A stretch of DNA of 64,000 nucleotides from Rhizobium sp. N324. Lineage in GTDB: Bacteria > Pseudomonadota > Alphaproteobacteria > Rhizobiales > Rhizobiaceae. The position numbers were made by a program, and so were the translations under genes. Under the pieces are notes generated by a model that was given only the letters and a program-made list of their open reading frames with translations, had not been told where the DNA came from and made no database searches. How positions within the stretch are numbered: position 1 is the stretch's first letter; each line of letters begins with the position of its first letter. Below are positions 10,063 to 19,441 of the stretch, in pieces. The stretch is from contig NZ_CP013630.1 in NCBI RefSeq assembly GCF_001664485.1, positions 1,739,001 to 1,803,000 of the forward strand, read 5' to 3'.

Positions 10063-11367
10063 ATGGCAGAGACAGCAGTGGACCGGAGTTCAACATCCGG
10101 CTTGGGTCCGGCTGGCAAGCCATTTTCCACCTTCGAACGTCTTGTCGCCTGGCGCTATCTGCGCGCCCGGCGCAAGGAAGCCTTCATCTCGGTCATTGCC
10201 GGCTTCTCCTTCGTCGGCATCATGCTCGGCGTTGCGACGCTGATCATCGTCATGGCCGTCATGAACGGCTTCCGCACCGAGCTCGTCTCGCGCATCCTCG
10301 GCATCAACGGCCATATGATCGTTCAGCCGTCCGATGGCCCCTTCACCGATTATGCCGACCTTTCCAGCCGGCTCGCTGCCGTACCGGGGGTGAAGATGGC
10401 GCTGCCTTTGGTGGAAGGCCAGGTGCTCGCCTCCGCCCAGGCCGGCGGTAGCACCGGCGCTCTGGTGCGCGGCGCCCGCGCCGAGGACCTGACCAAGCTC
10501 AAGACGATCTCCGGAAACATTAAATCCGGCGATATGGTGGGTTTTGCCTCCGGGCAGGGCGTGCTGATCGGTACCGGCATGGCCAACCAGCTCGGCCTGA
10601 ACGTCGGCGACCTTATCACGCTGACGTCGCCGGATGGTGACATTACGCCGATGGGAGTCAGCCCGCGCGTCAAGTCCTACAAGATCTCCGGCCTCTTCGA
10701 GATCGGCATGTCGGAATATGATTCCTCGATCATCTTCATGCCGCTGGAGGAATCGCAGCTCTTTTTCAATGCCGAGGGACTGGTGCAGTCGATCGAGCTT
10801 TTCGTCGATCACCCCGACGACATCGACGCTCTGAGACCGAAGGTGGAAGAGGCGGCTGGCCGCCAGATCAACCTCACCGACTGGCGCCAGCGCAACCAGA
10901 CCTTCTTTTCGGCGCTGCAGGTCGAGCGCAACGTCATGTTCATGATCCTGACGCTGATCGTGCTTGTCGCGGCGCTGAACATCATCTCCGGCCTGATCAT
11001 GCTGGTGAAGGACAAGAGCAGCGATATCGCCATCCTGCGCACCATGGGCGCCAGCGCCGGTGCGATCATGCGCATCTTTTTCATGACCGGCGCTGCGATC
11101 GGCATCGTCGGCACCATGGCCGGCGTGCTGCTTGGTGTGCTCGTCTGCGTCAACATCGAATCCATCCGCCAGTTCTTCTCCTGGATTTCAGGCACGGTGA
11201 TCTTCAATCCGCAGGTCTATTTCCTCAGTCAGTTGCCGGCCGAGATGCAGCTCAGCGAAACCATCTCGATCGTCGTCATGGCGCTGACGCTCTCCTTCAT
11301 CGCGACGATCTTCCCGGCCTGGCGCGCCTCCAGGCTCGATCCGGTGCAGGCCCTGCGCTACGAATAA
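10063..11367 (+). CDS. lolC: lipoprotein-releasing ABC transporter permease
   Basis: Permease of the Lol system that extracts outer-membrane lipoproteins from the inner membrane and hands them to LolA. The 434-residue protein has the MacB/LolC-E layout: a cytoplasmic start ending in [23 protein letters not shown] (conserved family entry, here split at [10 protein letters not shown] and RARRKEAF), one membrane segment, a large periplasmic domain (about 60-290), then three C-terminal membrane segments ending in [19 protein letters not shown] single permease gene suggests a homodimer-type LolF/LolC arrangement with LolD. GGAGG lies just ahead of the ATG; it probably forms an operon with proS and lolD. 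Confidence 0.93.
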   Translation: MAETAVDRSSTSGLGPAGKPFSTFERLVAWRYLRARRKEAFISVIAGFSFVGIMLGVATLIIVMAVMNGFRTELVSRILGINGHMIVQPSDGPFTDYADLSSRLAAVPGVKMALPLVEGQVLASAQAGGSTGALVRGARAEDLTKLKTISGNIKSGDMVGFASGQGVLIGTGMANQLGLNVGDLITLTSPDGDITPMGVSPRVKSYKISGLFEIGMSEYDSSIIFMPLEESQLFFNAEGLVQSIELFVDHPDDIDALRPKVEEAAGRQINLTDWRQRNQTFFSALQVERNVMFMILTLIVLVAALNIISGLIMLVKDKSSDIAILRTMGASAGAIMRIFFMTGAAIGIVGTMAGVLLGVLVCVNIESIRQFFSWISGTVIFNPQVYFLSQLPAEMQLSETISIVVMALTLSFIATIFPAWRASRLDPVQALRYE

Positions 11368-11381
11368 GGAATGCCGCCTTC

Positions 11382-12065
11382 ATGAAACGCAACGTCGTTC
11401 TCAAGCTTACCGGCGTCGAGCGCCATTACGGGCAGGGTGATACGCTGCTCCCGATCCTGAAGAGCGTGGATTTCTCGCTGTCGAAGGGCGAGATCGTCGC
11501 TCTCGTCGCTCCCTCCGGCACCGGCAAGTCGACCCTGCTGCATCTTGCAGGCCTCTTGGAACATCCCGATGGCGGTGAAGTCACGATCAACGGCCATGCC
11601 TGCAACGGCCTGAGCGATGAGAAACGCACCGCCATCCGCCGCAGCGAAATCGGCTTCGTCTACCAGTTCCACCACCTGCTGCCGGAATTTTCCGCACTCG
11701 AAAATATCATGATGCCGCAGCTGATCGCCGGGCTGGCCTGGAAGGAAGCCGGCGAACGGGCCGGCCAGCTTCTCGATTATATGCGCATCGGCCATCGTGG
11801 CGCCCATCGCCCCGGCGAGCTTTCCGGTGGCGAGCAGCAGCGCGTTGCGATTGCCCGCGCCGTCGCCAATGCGCCGAGCTTGCTTCTTGCCGATGAGCCG
11901 ACCGGCAATCTCGACCCGGAAACGGCAAGCTACGTCTTCGATGCGCTGGAGGCGCTGGTGCGCCAGTCCGGCCTCGCGGCCCTCATTGCCACCCACAATC
12001 ACGAGCTCGCCCGCCGCATGGACCGGCGCGTGACGATCTCGGATGGCAAGGTCGTCGATTTCTAA
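11382..12065 (+). CDS. lolD: lipoprotein-releasing ABC transporter ATP-binding protein
   Basis: ATPase of the LolC/E-D complex, 227 residues. Walker A is APSGTGKST (residues 43-51), the signature [14 protein letters not shown] and Walker [13 protein letters not shown] are adjacent, and the H-loop reads ATHNHEL. These match the MacB/LolD subfamily. It lies 14 bp downstream of the permease. Its stop codon abuts a cluster of palindromic repeats that probably forms the transcript's 3' end. Confidence 0.95.
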   Translation: MKRNVVLKLTGVERHYGQGDTLLPILKSVDFSLSKGEIVALVAPSGTGKSTLLHLAGLLEHPDGGEVTINGHACNGLSDEKRTAIRRSEIGFVYQFHHLLPEFSALENIMMPQLIAGLAWKEAGERAGQLLDYMRIGHRGAHRPGELSGGEQQRVAIARAVANAPSLLLADEPTGNLDPETASYVFDALEALVRQSGLAALIATHNHELARRMDRRVTISDGKVVDF

Positions 12066-12184
12066 TGCATGTCGCCCGGAAGTGTACAGCGGTTCCGGGA
12101 TAACGAGATGCATAAAAACAACTTCTAATGCATGTCGCCCGGAAGTGTGCAGCGGTTCCGGGATAAGACATGCATAAAAACAAC
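12061..12184. repeat. two tandem copies of a ~61-63-bp rhizobial palindromic element
   Basis: Copies at about 12063-12123 and 12126-12184 are nearly identical. Each has an outer arm ATGCAT(GTC), an inner stem CCCGGAA/TTCCGGG and a conserved GTGTNCAGCG loop, then ATAAAAACAAC. This matches my recollection of Rhizobium intergenic mosaic (RIME-type) repeats. The same element occurs in the reverse orientation at 49899-49946. Confidence 0.8.
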
Positions 12185-12190
12185 CAGCGA

Positions 12191-12238
12191 GAGCATGATG
12201 CCGAAAAGTGTGTGCGGTTTTCGGGTAACATCATGCTC
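12191..12238. repeat. related palindromic element with different stem sequence
   Basis: Outer arms 12191-12200 and 12229-12238 form a 10-bp stem; the inner arms CCGAAAA and TTTTCGG (12201-12207, 12218-12224) flank a GTGTGTGCGG loop. The fold is the same as the two neighbouring copies, but both stems are changed on both sides. Confidence 0.75.
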
Positions 12239-12255
12239 CAATATGTGGCTTGCAA

Positions 12256-12720
12256 TCAGGGAATGACCAGCCCGCCGCGATAATCGAGCATATAGGCCTT
12301 CCGGCCCTCGACCATGATGCATTCATTGCCGCTGAACCGCTCGCAGTTCCCTTCGCTGCGATCGAGATAGCGGCCGAGCGGGTGGTGGAATTCCATTCCG
12401 CCGAGAAAGCGCCCCTGCCGATACATGGTTGAAAGTGCTGCCTTGATCACCGCACCGGCGGCAGCGCCGTCGATGACCTCCGGCGCGACGATCCAGCCGA
12501 AATAATTCATCACCCAGACGGGCTCGCCGGCAAACCAGACAACCTCCTGTCCGGCGAAATCGGTGCCGCCGAAGTAACTGTCGAGATAGCGCCAGTCGCC
12601 GCGCTCATAGCCGATATCGTGGGCGCCTGGCCGGCAGGGCGCGCGCGGCACGCCGCCGCCGACATAGGTGGCAGCCTTGGCCTCCACGATGAATTCATTG
12701 AGCATGGCGATGTCGAGCAT
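12256..12720 (-). CDS. DUF5680 domain-containing protein
   Basis: A 154-residue soluble protein resembling the DUF5680 family. Visible features are an N-terminal LNEFIVEAKAATY helix, a Tyr/Trp/Gly-rich core (GDWRYLDSYFGG, VWFAGEPVWVMNYFGW) and a C-terminal FSGNECIMVEGRKAYML. No signal peptide or membrane segment. The family has no established function that I know of. The start at 12720 is chosen because GAGAGGAG lies about 9 nt upstream; the frame is open for 111 codons further upstream but with no family resemblance there. The gene stands alone, convergent with lolD. Confidence 0.75.
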   Translation of the reverse strand: MLDIAMLNEFIVEAKAATYVGGGVPRAPCRPGAHDIGYERGDWRYLDSYFGGTDFAGQEVVWFAGEPVWVMNYFGWIVAPEVIDGAAAGAVIKAALSTMYRQGRFLGGMEFHHPLGRYLDRSEGNCERFSGNECIMVEGRKAYMLDYRGGLVIP

Positions 12721-12885
12721 GATGCCGTTCTCCTCTCGGCTGGATGCTGGCAAATATCCTGCGGCATGTAAAGAACAAAAGTAGAACAAATTCGGAAGCA
12801 AGGGGGCGCCGCGAGAGGCGGTCTGGTGTTCCCGCAGCATGTCCGAGCTGGTTTTCAAGCACAAAAACGAAGGAAAAGATTCCTG

Positions 12886-12914
12886 TTGACAACGGAACAT
12901 ACATCGAACAAATT
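12886..12914 (+). promoter_or_regulatory. putative promoter for the 28-codon ORF
   Basis: TTGACA at 12886-12891 with a 17-bp spacer to CAAATT at 12909-12914. The -35 is perfect, the -10 weak. Confidence 0.4.
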
Positions 12915-12942
12915 GAAAACATAACGAGTAAAGGAGAGCCAA

Positions 12943-13029
12943 ATGACTGACATGATCCGTGATATCGCAGCATTCACCTCCATCGCAATGTTCGTTGCCA
13001 GCTTCTCGCTGATCGTCATGGCGATCTAA
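12943..13029 (+). CDS. 28-residue single-helix membrane peptide, hypothetical
   Basis: ATG at 12943 follows an AAAGGAGAG Shine-Dalgarno at ideal spacing and the frame ends with TAA at 13027-13029. The peptide starts MTDMIRDIAAFTS and continues as one hydrophobic helix ending VMAI. A TTGACA-type promoter lies upstream and a perfect 10-bp hairpin begins 10 nt after the stop, so it looks like a self-contained transcription unit ahead of dnaE. No homologue is recognised and no function can be given. It could also be a leader peptide, although dnaE starts over 100 bp later. Confidence 0.5.
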   Translation: MTDMIRDIAAFTSIAMFVASFSLIVMAI

Positions 13030-13039
13030 AGTTTTCAGG

Positions 13040-13064
13040 GGACCGCATGGCAAACATGCGGTCC
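13040..13064 (+). terminator. 10-bp perfect hairpin after the small ORF
   Basis: GGACCGCATG (13040-13049), loop GCAAA, CATGCGGTCC (13055-13064). No T-run follows, so an intrinsic terminator is only possible, not certain. Confidence 0.4.
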
Positions 13065-13146
13065 GGACGCGGGACTTCTTCTGGACATCATCGCCCTCTA
13101 TGCCGACAATGCGTCCGATTCATTCGGGTGATTGGGAAGGCATGAC

Positions 13147-16100
13147 ATGGCGGATACGGCAAAGGGTTCAACGGGTGAGGCGACCGGCGGCACGCCGGGC
13201 TTCATCCACCTGAGGGTCCACTCCGCCTATTCGCTTCTCGAAGGCGCTTTGCCGCTGAAGAAGATCCTTTACAAGGCGACCGGCGACAGCCAGCCGGCGA
13301 TCGCCATCACCGACACCAACAATCTGTTCATCGCGCTGGAATTCTCTCAGAAGGCGATGGACGAAGGCCTGCAGCCGATCATCGGCTGCCAGGTCTCGAT
13401 CGACATGGAAGACGGGCTGGAAACGGAAAAGCGCGGCGGCCAGCAGGCGCTGGTCAAGCTCCCGTCGATCGTTCTTCTCGCCGCCACGGATGCCGGTTAC
13501 GAACGGCTGGTCGATCTCGTCAGCCGCGCCTATCTCGGCGGTGAAAGCAACCAGACGATCCATATCCGTGCCTCCTGGCTCGAGGAGACCGGCACCGAAG
13601 GGCTGATCGCGCTGACCGGCGCCCTGACCGGGCCGGTCGACGCGGCGATCCGGGAGGGCCATACCGCGCAGGGGGAGGCCCGGCTGCTGGCGCTGAAACG
13701 TCTCTTCGGCGACAGGCTCTATGTCGAATTGCAGCGGCATGGCACCTATGACAAACGCCACGAGCAGAAGATCGTCGGCCTCGCATATACCCATGACCTG
13801 CCGCTGGTCGCGACCAACGAGGCCTTCTTTCCCACACGCGACGATTACGACGCCCATGATGCGCTGATGGCGGTCGCCCACAATGCCATCGTCTCCGACG
13901 ACAGCCGCTTTCGCCTGACCCCGGACCATTATCTGAAGAGCCGGGCGGAGATGGCCAAGCTCTTCGCCGATCTGCCGGAAGCGCTGGAGAACACGATCGA
14001 GATCGCCAGGCGCTGTTCCTTCGTGCTGAAGACGCGAAAGCCGATCCTGCCGCGCTTCACCGGTGCGACCGACGATGCCGAGGAGGCCGAACGCGCCGAG
14101 GCGAGCGAACTGCGCCGCCAGGCTGTGGAAGGGCTGGACATGCGGCTTGCAACGCTCGGCATGTCGCCGGGTTACGAGGAGAAGGAATATCGCGAGCGGC
14201 TGGATTTCGAACTCAGCGTCATCGAACGCATGCGTTTTCCCGGTTACTTCCTGATCGTTGCCGACTTCATCAAATGGGCCAAGCAGCACGACATTCCGGT
14301 CGGTCCCGGCCGCGGTTCGGGCGCAGGTTCCCTGGTCGCCTACGCTTTGACGATCACCGACGTCGATCCGCTGCGGTTTTCGCTGCTGTTCGAACGCTTC
14401 CTCAATCCGGAACGCGTCTCGATGCCGGACTTCGACATCGACTTCTGCCAGGATCGCCGCGAAGAGGTGATCCGCTACGTCCAGGCCAAGTATGGCCGCG
14501 AGCAGGTGGCGCAGATCATCACCTTCGGTTCGCTGCAGGCGCGCGCCGCCCTTCGCGACGTCGGCCGCGTGCTGGAGATGCCCTACGGCCAGGTCGACAA
14601 GATCTGCAAACTGGTGCCGAACAACCCGGCCAATCCGACGCCGCTCTCCAAGGCGATCGAGGAGGAGCCGAAGCTGCAGGAGGAAGCGGCGAAGGAGCCG
14701 GTCGTCGCGCGCCTGCTCGACATTGCCCAGAAGATCGAGGGGCTCTACCGCCATGCCTCGACCCATGCCGCCGGCATCGTCATCGGCGACCGCCCACTGT
14801 CAAAACTGGTGCCGATGTACCGCGATCCGCGCTCCGACATGCCGGTCACCCAGTTCAACATGAAGTGGGTGGAGCAGGCAGGTCTCGTCAAATTCGACTT
14901 CCTCGGCCTGAAGACGCTGACGGTGCTGAAGGTCGCGGTCGATTTCGTCGCCAAGCTCGGCATCAAGGTCGATCTTGCGGCCATTCCGCTCGACGACAAG
15001 AAGACTTACGAGATGCTGTCGCGCGGTGAGACGGTCGGCGTGTTCCAGGTGGAAAGTGCCGGCATGCGCAAGGCGCTGATCGGCATGAAGCCGGACTGCA
15101 TCGAGGACATCATCGCGCTGGTGGCGCTCTACCGCCCGGGCCCGATGGAGAACATCCCGACCTACAATGCCCGCAAGCACGGGGACGAAGAGCTGGAATC
15201 GATCCATCCGATGATCGACCACCTGCTCAAGGAAACCCAAGGCGTCATCGTCTACCAGGAACAGGTGATGCAGATCGCCCAGGTCCTGTCCGGCTACTCG
15301 CTTGGAGAAGCCGATCTTCTGCGCCGCGCCATGGGCAAGAAGATCAAGGCGGAGATGGACCAGCAGCGCGAACGCTTCGTGGTCGGCGCCGTCAAGAACG
15401 GCGTATCGAAGCCGCAGGCCGACAATATCTTCGAACTGCTGGCGAAGTTCGCCAATTACGGCTTCAACAAGTCGCATGCCGCTGCCTACGCCATCGTCTC
15501 CTACCAGACGGCCTATATGAAGGCGCATTATCCGGTCGAATTCCTCGCCGCCTCGATGACGCTCGACATGTCCAACACCGAAAAGGTCAACGATTTCCGC
15601 CAGGATGCCAAGCGCCTCGGCATCGAGGTGATCGCCCCCTCGGTGCAGACCTCCTTCCGCCATTTCCAGACCGGCGACAACCGCATCTATTATGCGCTCG
15701 CCGCCCTCAAGGGGGTCGGCGAATCCGCCGTCGACCATATCGTCGAGGTGCGTGGCGACAAGCCCTTTGCCGGCATCGAGGATTTCTGCCTGCGCATCGA
15801 TCCGCGCCAGGTCAATCGCCGTGTCTTGGAAAGCCTGATCTTTGCCGGCGCCTTCGATTGTTTCGGCACCGACCGCGCCCAGCTTTCAGCCGGCCTCGAC
15901 CGTATCCTCGGTTATGCCCAGCGCGCCCAGGAGAACAAGCTGAGCGGCCAGTCGGACATTTTCGGCAGCACTCTGACCTCGGGGCCTGAAAAAATTTCCC
16001 TGCCGCCGTTTTCGCCCTGGCTTGCCTCCGAGAGATTGCTCAAGGAATTCCAGGTGCTGGGCTTCTATCTCACCGCCCACCCGCTCGATTCCTACAACAA

Positions 16101-16644
16101 CATCCTGCAGAAGATGCGGGTGCAGACCTTTGCCGAATTTTCCCAGGCGATCAAACAGGGCGCCTTCAATGCGCGCCTCGCCGGAACGGTCATTTCGAAG
16201 CAGGAGCGCAAGACCCGCACCGGCAACAAGATGGGCATCATCGTCTTTTCCGATTCCTCCGGCCAGTTCGAGGCGGTGCTGTTTTCGGAAATGCTCAACC
16301 AGTATCGCGACGTGCTGGAGTCGGGAAAATCCTTCGTGCTGACCGCGACGGGGGAGGAGCGGCCGGAGGGCATCGGCCTGCGCATTCAGACGATCCAGTC
16401 GCTGGAGGAAAAATCGCTGCAGATGCAGAAGGCGCTGCGCGTCTATGTCAGAGATTCCGGGCCGCTGAAGATGGTCGCCGGCCATCTCAACGCCAAGGGC
16501 GACGGCCTCGTTTCCTTCATCGTCATCAAGGAGGATGGCAAACGCGAGGTGGAAGTGGCGCTGGCGGAGAAATACCGCATCACCCCTGAGATCGCCGCCG
16601 CGCTTCGCGCCGCCCCCGGCGTCGTCGATGTCGAGCTTGTCTAA
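13147..16644 (+). CDS. dnaE: DNA polymerase III alpha subunit
   Basis: Catalytic subunit of the replicative polymerase, 1165 residues. The N-terminal PHP domain begins FIHLRVHSAYSLLEGALP. The polymerase palm has the catalytic aspartates in MPDFDIDFCQDRREEVI, with the upstream GPGRGSGAGSLVAYAL. Later come YRPGPMENIP, the QEQVMQIAQ and FNKSHAAAYA motifs, a helix-hairpin-helix (ALKGVGESAV) and a C-terminal OB fold (LAGTVISKQERKTRTGNKM). GGAAGG at 13135-13140 fits the ATG at 13147; a TTG five codons earlier is also open. This is the DnaE1 type, not the ImuB-linked DnaE2. Confidence 0.97.
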   Translation: MADTAKGSTGEATGGTPGFIHLRVHSAYSLLEGALPLKKILYKATGDSQPAIAITDTNNLFIALEFSQKAMDEGLQPIIGCQVSIDMEDGLETEKRGGQQALVKLPSIVLLAATDAGYERLVDLVSRAYLGGESNQTIHIRASWLEETGTEGLIALTGALTGPVDAAIREGHTAQGEARLLALKRLFGDRLYVELQRHGTYDKRHEQKIVGLAYTHDLPLVATNEAFFPTRDDYDAHDALMAVAHNAIVSDDSRFRLTPDHYLKSRAEMAKLFADLPEALENTIEIARRCSFVLKTRKPILPRFTGATDDAEEAERAEASELRRQAVEGLDMRLATLGMSPGYEEKEYRERLDFELSVIERMRFPGYFLIVADFIKWAKQHDIPVGPGRGSGAGSLVAYALTITDVDPLRFSLLFERFLNPERVSMPDFDIDFCQDRREEVIRYVQAKYGREQVAQIITFGSLQARAALRDVGRVLEMPYGQVDKICKLVPNNPANPTPLSKAIEEEPKLQEEAAKEPVVARLLDIAQKIEGLYRHASTHAAGIVIGDRPLSKLVPMYRDPRSDMPVTQFNMKWVEQAGLVKFDFLGLKTLTVLKVAVDFVAKLGIKVDLAAIPLDDKKTYEMLSRGETVGVFQVESAGMRKALIGMKPDCIEDIIALVALYRPGPMENIPTYNARKHGDEELESIHPMIDHLLKETQGVIVYQEQVMQIAQVLSGYSLGEADLLRRAMGKKIKAEMDQQRERFVVGAVKNGVSKPQADNIFELLAKFANYGFNKSHAAAYAIVSYQTAYMKAHYPVEFLAASMTLDMSNTEKVNDFRQDAKRLGIEVIAPSVQTSFRHFQTGDNRIYYALAALKGVGESAVDHIVEVRGDKPFAGIEDFCLRIDPRQVNRRVLESLIFAGAFDCFGTDRAQLSAGLDRILGYAQRAQENKLSGQSDIFGSTLTSGPEKISLPPFSPWLASERLLKEFQVLGFYLTAHPLDSYNNILQKMRVQTFAEFSQAIKQGAFNARLAGTVISKQERKTRTGNKMGIIVFSDSSGQFEAVLFSEMLNQYRDVLESGKSFVLTATGEERPEGIGLRIQTIQSLEEKSLQMQKALRVYVRDSGPLKMVAGHLNAKGDGLVSFIVIKEDGKREVEVALAEKYRITPEIAAALRAAPGVVDVELV

Positions 16645-16676
16645 GGGCAATGCGCCTTACCATAGGTTACGCACTT

Positions 16677-16707
16677 CACCCTGGGTGATGGTTGTCATCC
16701 CAGGGTG
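16677..16707. terminator. inverted repeat between convergent dnaE and L,D-transpeptidase gene
   Basis: CACCCTGGG (16677-16685) and CCCAGGGTG (16699-16707) form a 9-bp stem with a 13-nt loop between two convergent genes; probably transcript 3' ends, though no T-run is present. Confidence 0.45.
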
Positions 16708-16730
16708 ATGGTTTATCGCCCCGGGAATCA

Positions 16731-17987
16731 TCAACCCCTTGTGATGGTGATGAAATCCGTGCCTTCGCCGGTCTCCCGGCCGAGGCCGGTATCGGAGATC
16801 GTCAGCGTCGAGCCGGGCGCGATCAGCGCCTCGATCCTGCGGCGGGTCTCGTCGGGGATCGTGATGCGGCTGAGCGACCGGGCGATCGGCCTGCCGCTGA
16901 CGATCGAGCTTTCCTGATTGGTGACGCCGAGCCGCTTCATCGTCTCGCGGGAGAGATTGTTTTCCAGCGTGATGCCGAGCCAATCCGCCGTACCGGCATT
17001 TTCATCGAGTGCATGCAGCGTGAAGAAATGCGTGCCGAGCGCCAGTCCCGGATCGGCAATCGTCACCGGGGCTTCGAAGATCGGCTTGAACGCCTGGCGC
17101 ACCATGATGACGCCGTTTGGCGGTTCACCCCTGCCGGTCGCCGCATAGACGGATTTGAGCAGCGTGTCGGAGACCAGGCTCCTGTCGCCGGCAAATTCCG
17201 CCGGCCGCAGCGTCTTGAAAGACTTGATCGCCTGCACGGTCGACGGCCCGAGCAAGCCGTCCGGATCGCCGGCGGAAAAGCCGAGCTGGTTGAGCAGGGT
17301 CTGGATGTCGATCACCGTCTCGCGCAGCGTGCGGCGGGTGATCAGCATGCTGATCGGCTCGGACGGCGGTTCGGCCTCGGGCGTTGCAACCAGCGGCGCT
17401 GCCGGCATCGGCATCGCAGCCGTGTCGTTCATCGCCACCTGCACCGGTGTCCCTGCGCTGTCGGGCATCGAGGGTCGCAGTTCGACATCCGAAAGCAGCA
17501 GCATCGGCGCCGGCGCCTGCGGATGGAAAAGGGTTGGATGGTCGATCGGCTGCGGCACCACTTCGCCGTTGCTGATGATGACGGGAATACCGGGCTCGGT
17601 CATCCCGTAAAGCTTTTTTGCAAAAGTACCGGGCATGCGCACGCAGCCATGCGAGGCCGGATAACGCGGCACGGAATTGGATTCGTGCAGCGCAATGCCC
17701 GACCATGTCAGCCTTTGCATGAAGGGCATCGGCGCGTTCGAATAGAGATTGGATTCGTGGTACTTCTGCTTTTCCAGCACCGAGAAGATGCCGCTCGGCG
17801 TCGTGTGCCCGTCCTTGCCGGTCGAGACTTTCGAAGTCGCGACGACCTCGGTGCCGTCATAGACCGCAAGCGACTGCTTGTCCTTCGAGACGATGATCTG
17901 CAGCGTGCGCGCATCCGCCGCAAGAGCAGGGTGCACGAGTGCGGTGGCCGACAGCAAGCCGAGGCCGAAGACAAGACGCGAGAACAT
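16731..17987 (-). CDS. L,D-transpeptidase (YkuD family) with peptidoglycan-binding domain
   Basis: Exported enzyme expected to form 3-3 peptidoglycan cross-links or anchor proteins to the wall, a major feature of Rhizobiales polar growth. 418 residues. A Sec signal peptide ends at HPALA (residue 23). The YkuD domain (about 27-145) has the catalytic signature: H101 in LHESN and SHGCVRM with Cys115 as nucleophile. A PG_binding_1-like repeat (DIQTLLNQLGFSAGDPDG) lies in the second half. The ATG at 17987 is preferred over a TTG three codons upstream. Transcribed alone, convergent with dnaE. Confidence 0.9.
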   Translation of the reverse strand: MFSRLVFGLGLLSATALVHPALAADARTLQIIVSKDKQSLAVYDGTEVVATSKVSTGKDGHTTPSGIFSVLEKQKYHESNLYSNAPMPFMQRLTWSGIALHESNSVPRYPASHGCVRMPGTFAKKLYGMTEPGIPVIISNGEVVPQPIDHPTLFHPQAPAPMLLLSDVELRPSMPDSAGTPVQVAMNDTAAMPMPAAPLVATPEAEPPSEPISMLITRRTLRETVIDIQTLLNQLGFSAGDPDGLLGPSTVQAIKSFKTLRPAEFAGDRSLVSDTLLKSVYAATGRGEPPNGVIMVRQAFKPIFEAPVTIADPGLALGTHFFTLHALDENAGTADWLGITLENNLSRETMKRLGVTNQESSIVSGRPIARSLSRITIPDETRRRIEALIAPGSTLTISDTGLGRETGEGTDFITITRG

Positions 17988-18078
17988 GATAGCCAACCAT
18001 ACGCAATACTGGCCGGCACATTATGGGACGAAGTTTAAGGAAGATTTTATAGGCCGCGCGGCGCGCACGGCTCACGCT

Positions 18079-19401
18079 TTAGTGATTGCGTTTGCCGCTG
18101 CCGAAGGTGTAGCCGGTTTCGACAGTGTTCTTGCCGAACTTGTCGCGCAGCTTGTCCATCGCCGCTTCGGCCGCCGCCCGCCGGCCCGACTGCCGGTCGA
18201 TGAGATCGGGCGGATCGGCGCGGGCGGCATCGCCGAGATCGCTGACGCCGATGCCGAGCAGCCGGAACTTTGTGCCGTCGGTCTCTTTTTCGAGAAGCTC
18301 GAGCCCGATGAGAAAGATCCGGTCGGTAAGCTGGGTCGGGTCTTCGAGCTTGCGGTTGCGCGTCCGTATCTTGAAGTCGGCGGTCTTCATCTTCAGGACC
18401 ACGGTCTGGCCGGCGATGTCGCTTTTCTTCAGCCGCCAGGAGACTTTTTCCGAAAGATTGCGCAGGATCGGCACCAGATCGTCATAGCGCCAGATATCTT
18501 CGAAGAAGGTGGTCTCGGATGAAACGCTCTTGGCTGCATCGTTGAGATGCACTTCACGGTCGTCGATCCCGCGCGACAGCCGGGCGAGCCGCTGGCCGAT
18601 GCTGCCGTAACGGCGCATCAGATCGTTCTCCTCCATCTGCTGCAACTGGCCGATGGTGCGGATGCCATCCGCCTCCAGCGTCGCCGCAAAGGCCTTGCCG
18701 ACGCCCCAGATCGTGGTGACCGGACGCGGCGCCAGGAACTCGACGGCTTCTTCGCGGCCGATGACGGAAAAGCCACGCGGTTTCTGCAGGTCAGAGGCGA
18801 CCTTGGCGAGGAATTTGCAATAGGAAAGCCCGACCGAAACGCTGATGCCGATCTCCTTTTCGACCCGGCGGGCGAATTTGGCGAGCGTGCGCGCCGGCGG
18901 GTCGTGATGCAGCCTCTCGGTGCCGCCAAGCTCCAGGAAGGCCTCGTCGATCGACAGCGGCTGCACCAGCGGCGTCAGATCCTGCATCATGGCGCGCACC
19001 TGCCGCCCGACCCGGACATATTTCTCCATGTCGGGCCGAATGACGATCGCCTGGGGGCATGCTTCCAGCGCCTTGAACATCGGCATCGCCGAACGCACGC
19101 CGTGGATGCGGGCGATATAGCAGGCGGTGGAGACGACGCCGCGTTTGCCGCCGCCGATGATCACCGGCTTGTCGGCAATGTCGGGATTGTCGCGTTTCTC
19201 GACGGCCGCATAGAAGGCGTCGCAATCGATATGCGCCAGCGTCAATGCGTAGAGCTCGCGATGGCGCACCAGCCGCGGGCTGCCGCAGGACACGCAGCGG
19301 CGCGCCTCGCCCTTCTGCTCGGCAAGGCAGTCGCGACAGAAGCCGGGTGTCTTGTCGGGCGCGGGCGTCATCATGAGAACAAAGATTGAACGCCGCGACA
19401 T
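18079..19401 (-). CDS. dinB: DNA polymerase IV (DinB) with N-terminal zinc-ribbon-like extension
   Basis: Y-family translesion polymerase, 440 residues. Catalytic carboxylates are D59 in HIDCDAFYA and D152/E153 in SIDEAF; the helix-hairpin-helix region is near [15 protein letters not shown], and the little-finger domain near residues 290-400. Unlike E. coli DinB, the first ~50 residues hold two CxxC pairs (C22/C25 and C36/C39), which look like a zinc ribbon. ATG at 19401 is used; an internal ATG pair at about 19374 has no Shine-Dalgarno and would keep the Cys motifs. Divergent from the GNAT gene. Confidence 0.92.
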   Translation of the reverse strand: MSRRSIFVLMMTPAPDKTPGFCRDCLAEQKGEARRCVSCGSPRLVRHRELYALTLAHIDCDAFYAAVEKRDNPDIADKPVIIGGGKRGVVSTACYIARIHGVRSAMPMFKALEACPQAIVIRPDMEKYVRVGRQVRAMMQDLTPLVQPLSIDEAFLELGGTERLHHDPPARTLAKFARRVEKEIGISVSVGLSYCKFLAKVASDLQKPRGFSVIGREEAVEFLAPRPVTTIWGVGKAFAATLEADGIRTIGQLQQMEENDLMRRYGSIGQRLARLSRGIDDREVHLNDAAKSVSSETTFFEDIWRYDDLVPILRNLSEKVSWRLKKSDIAGQTVVLKMKTADFKIRTRNRKLEDPTQLTDRIFLIGLELLEKETDGTKFRLLGIGVSDLGDAARADPPDLIDRQSGRRAAAEAAMDKLRDKFGKNTVETGYTFGSGKRNH

Positions 19402-19441
19402 TACGCCCTAAGCTTCCGAGTCTCAAGAGAGGCCGGGAGCT

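Noticed and set aside
12061..12184. CRISPR-like tandem repeats
   Set aside because: Only two copies directly abutting with no unique spacers, internally palindromic, and matching the rhizobial intergenic repeat type.
13168..14766. 532-codon minus-strand frame within dnaE
   Set aside because: Antisense shadow of the dnaE PHP and palm coding region.
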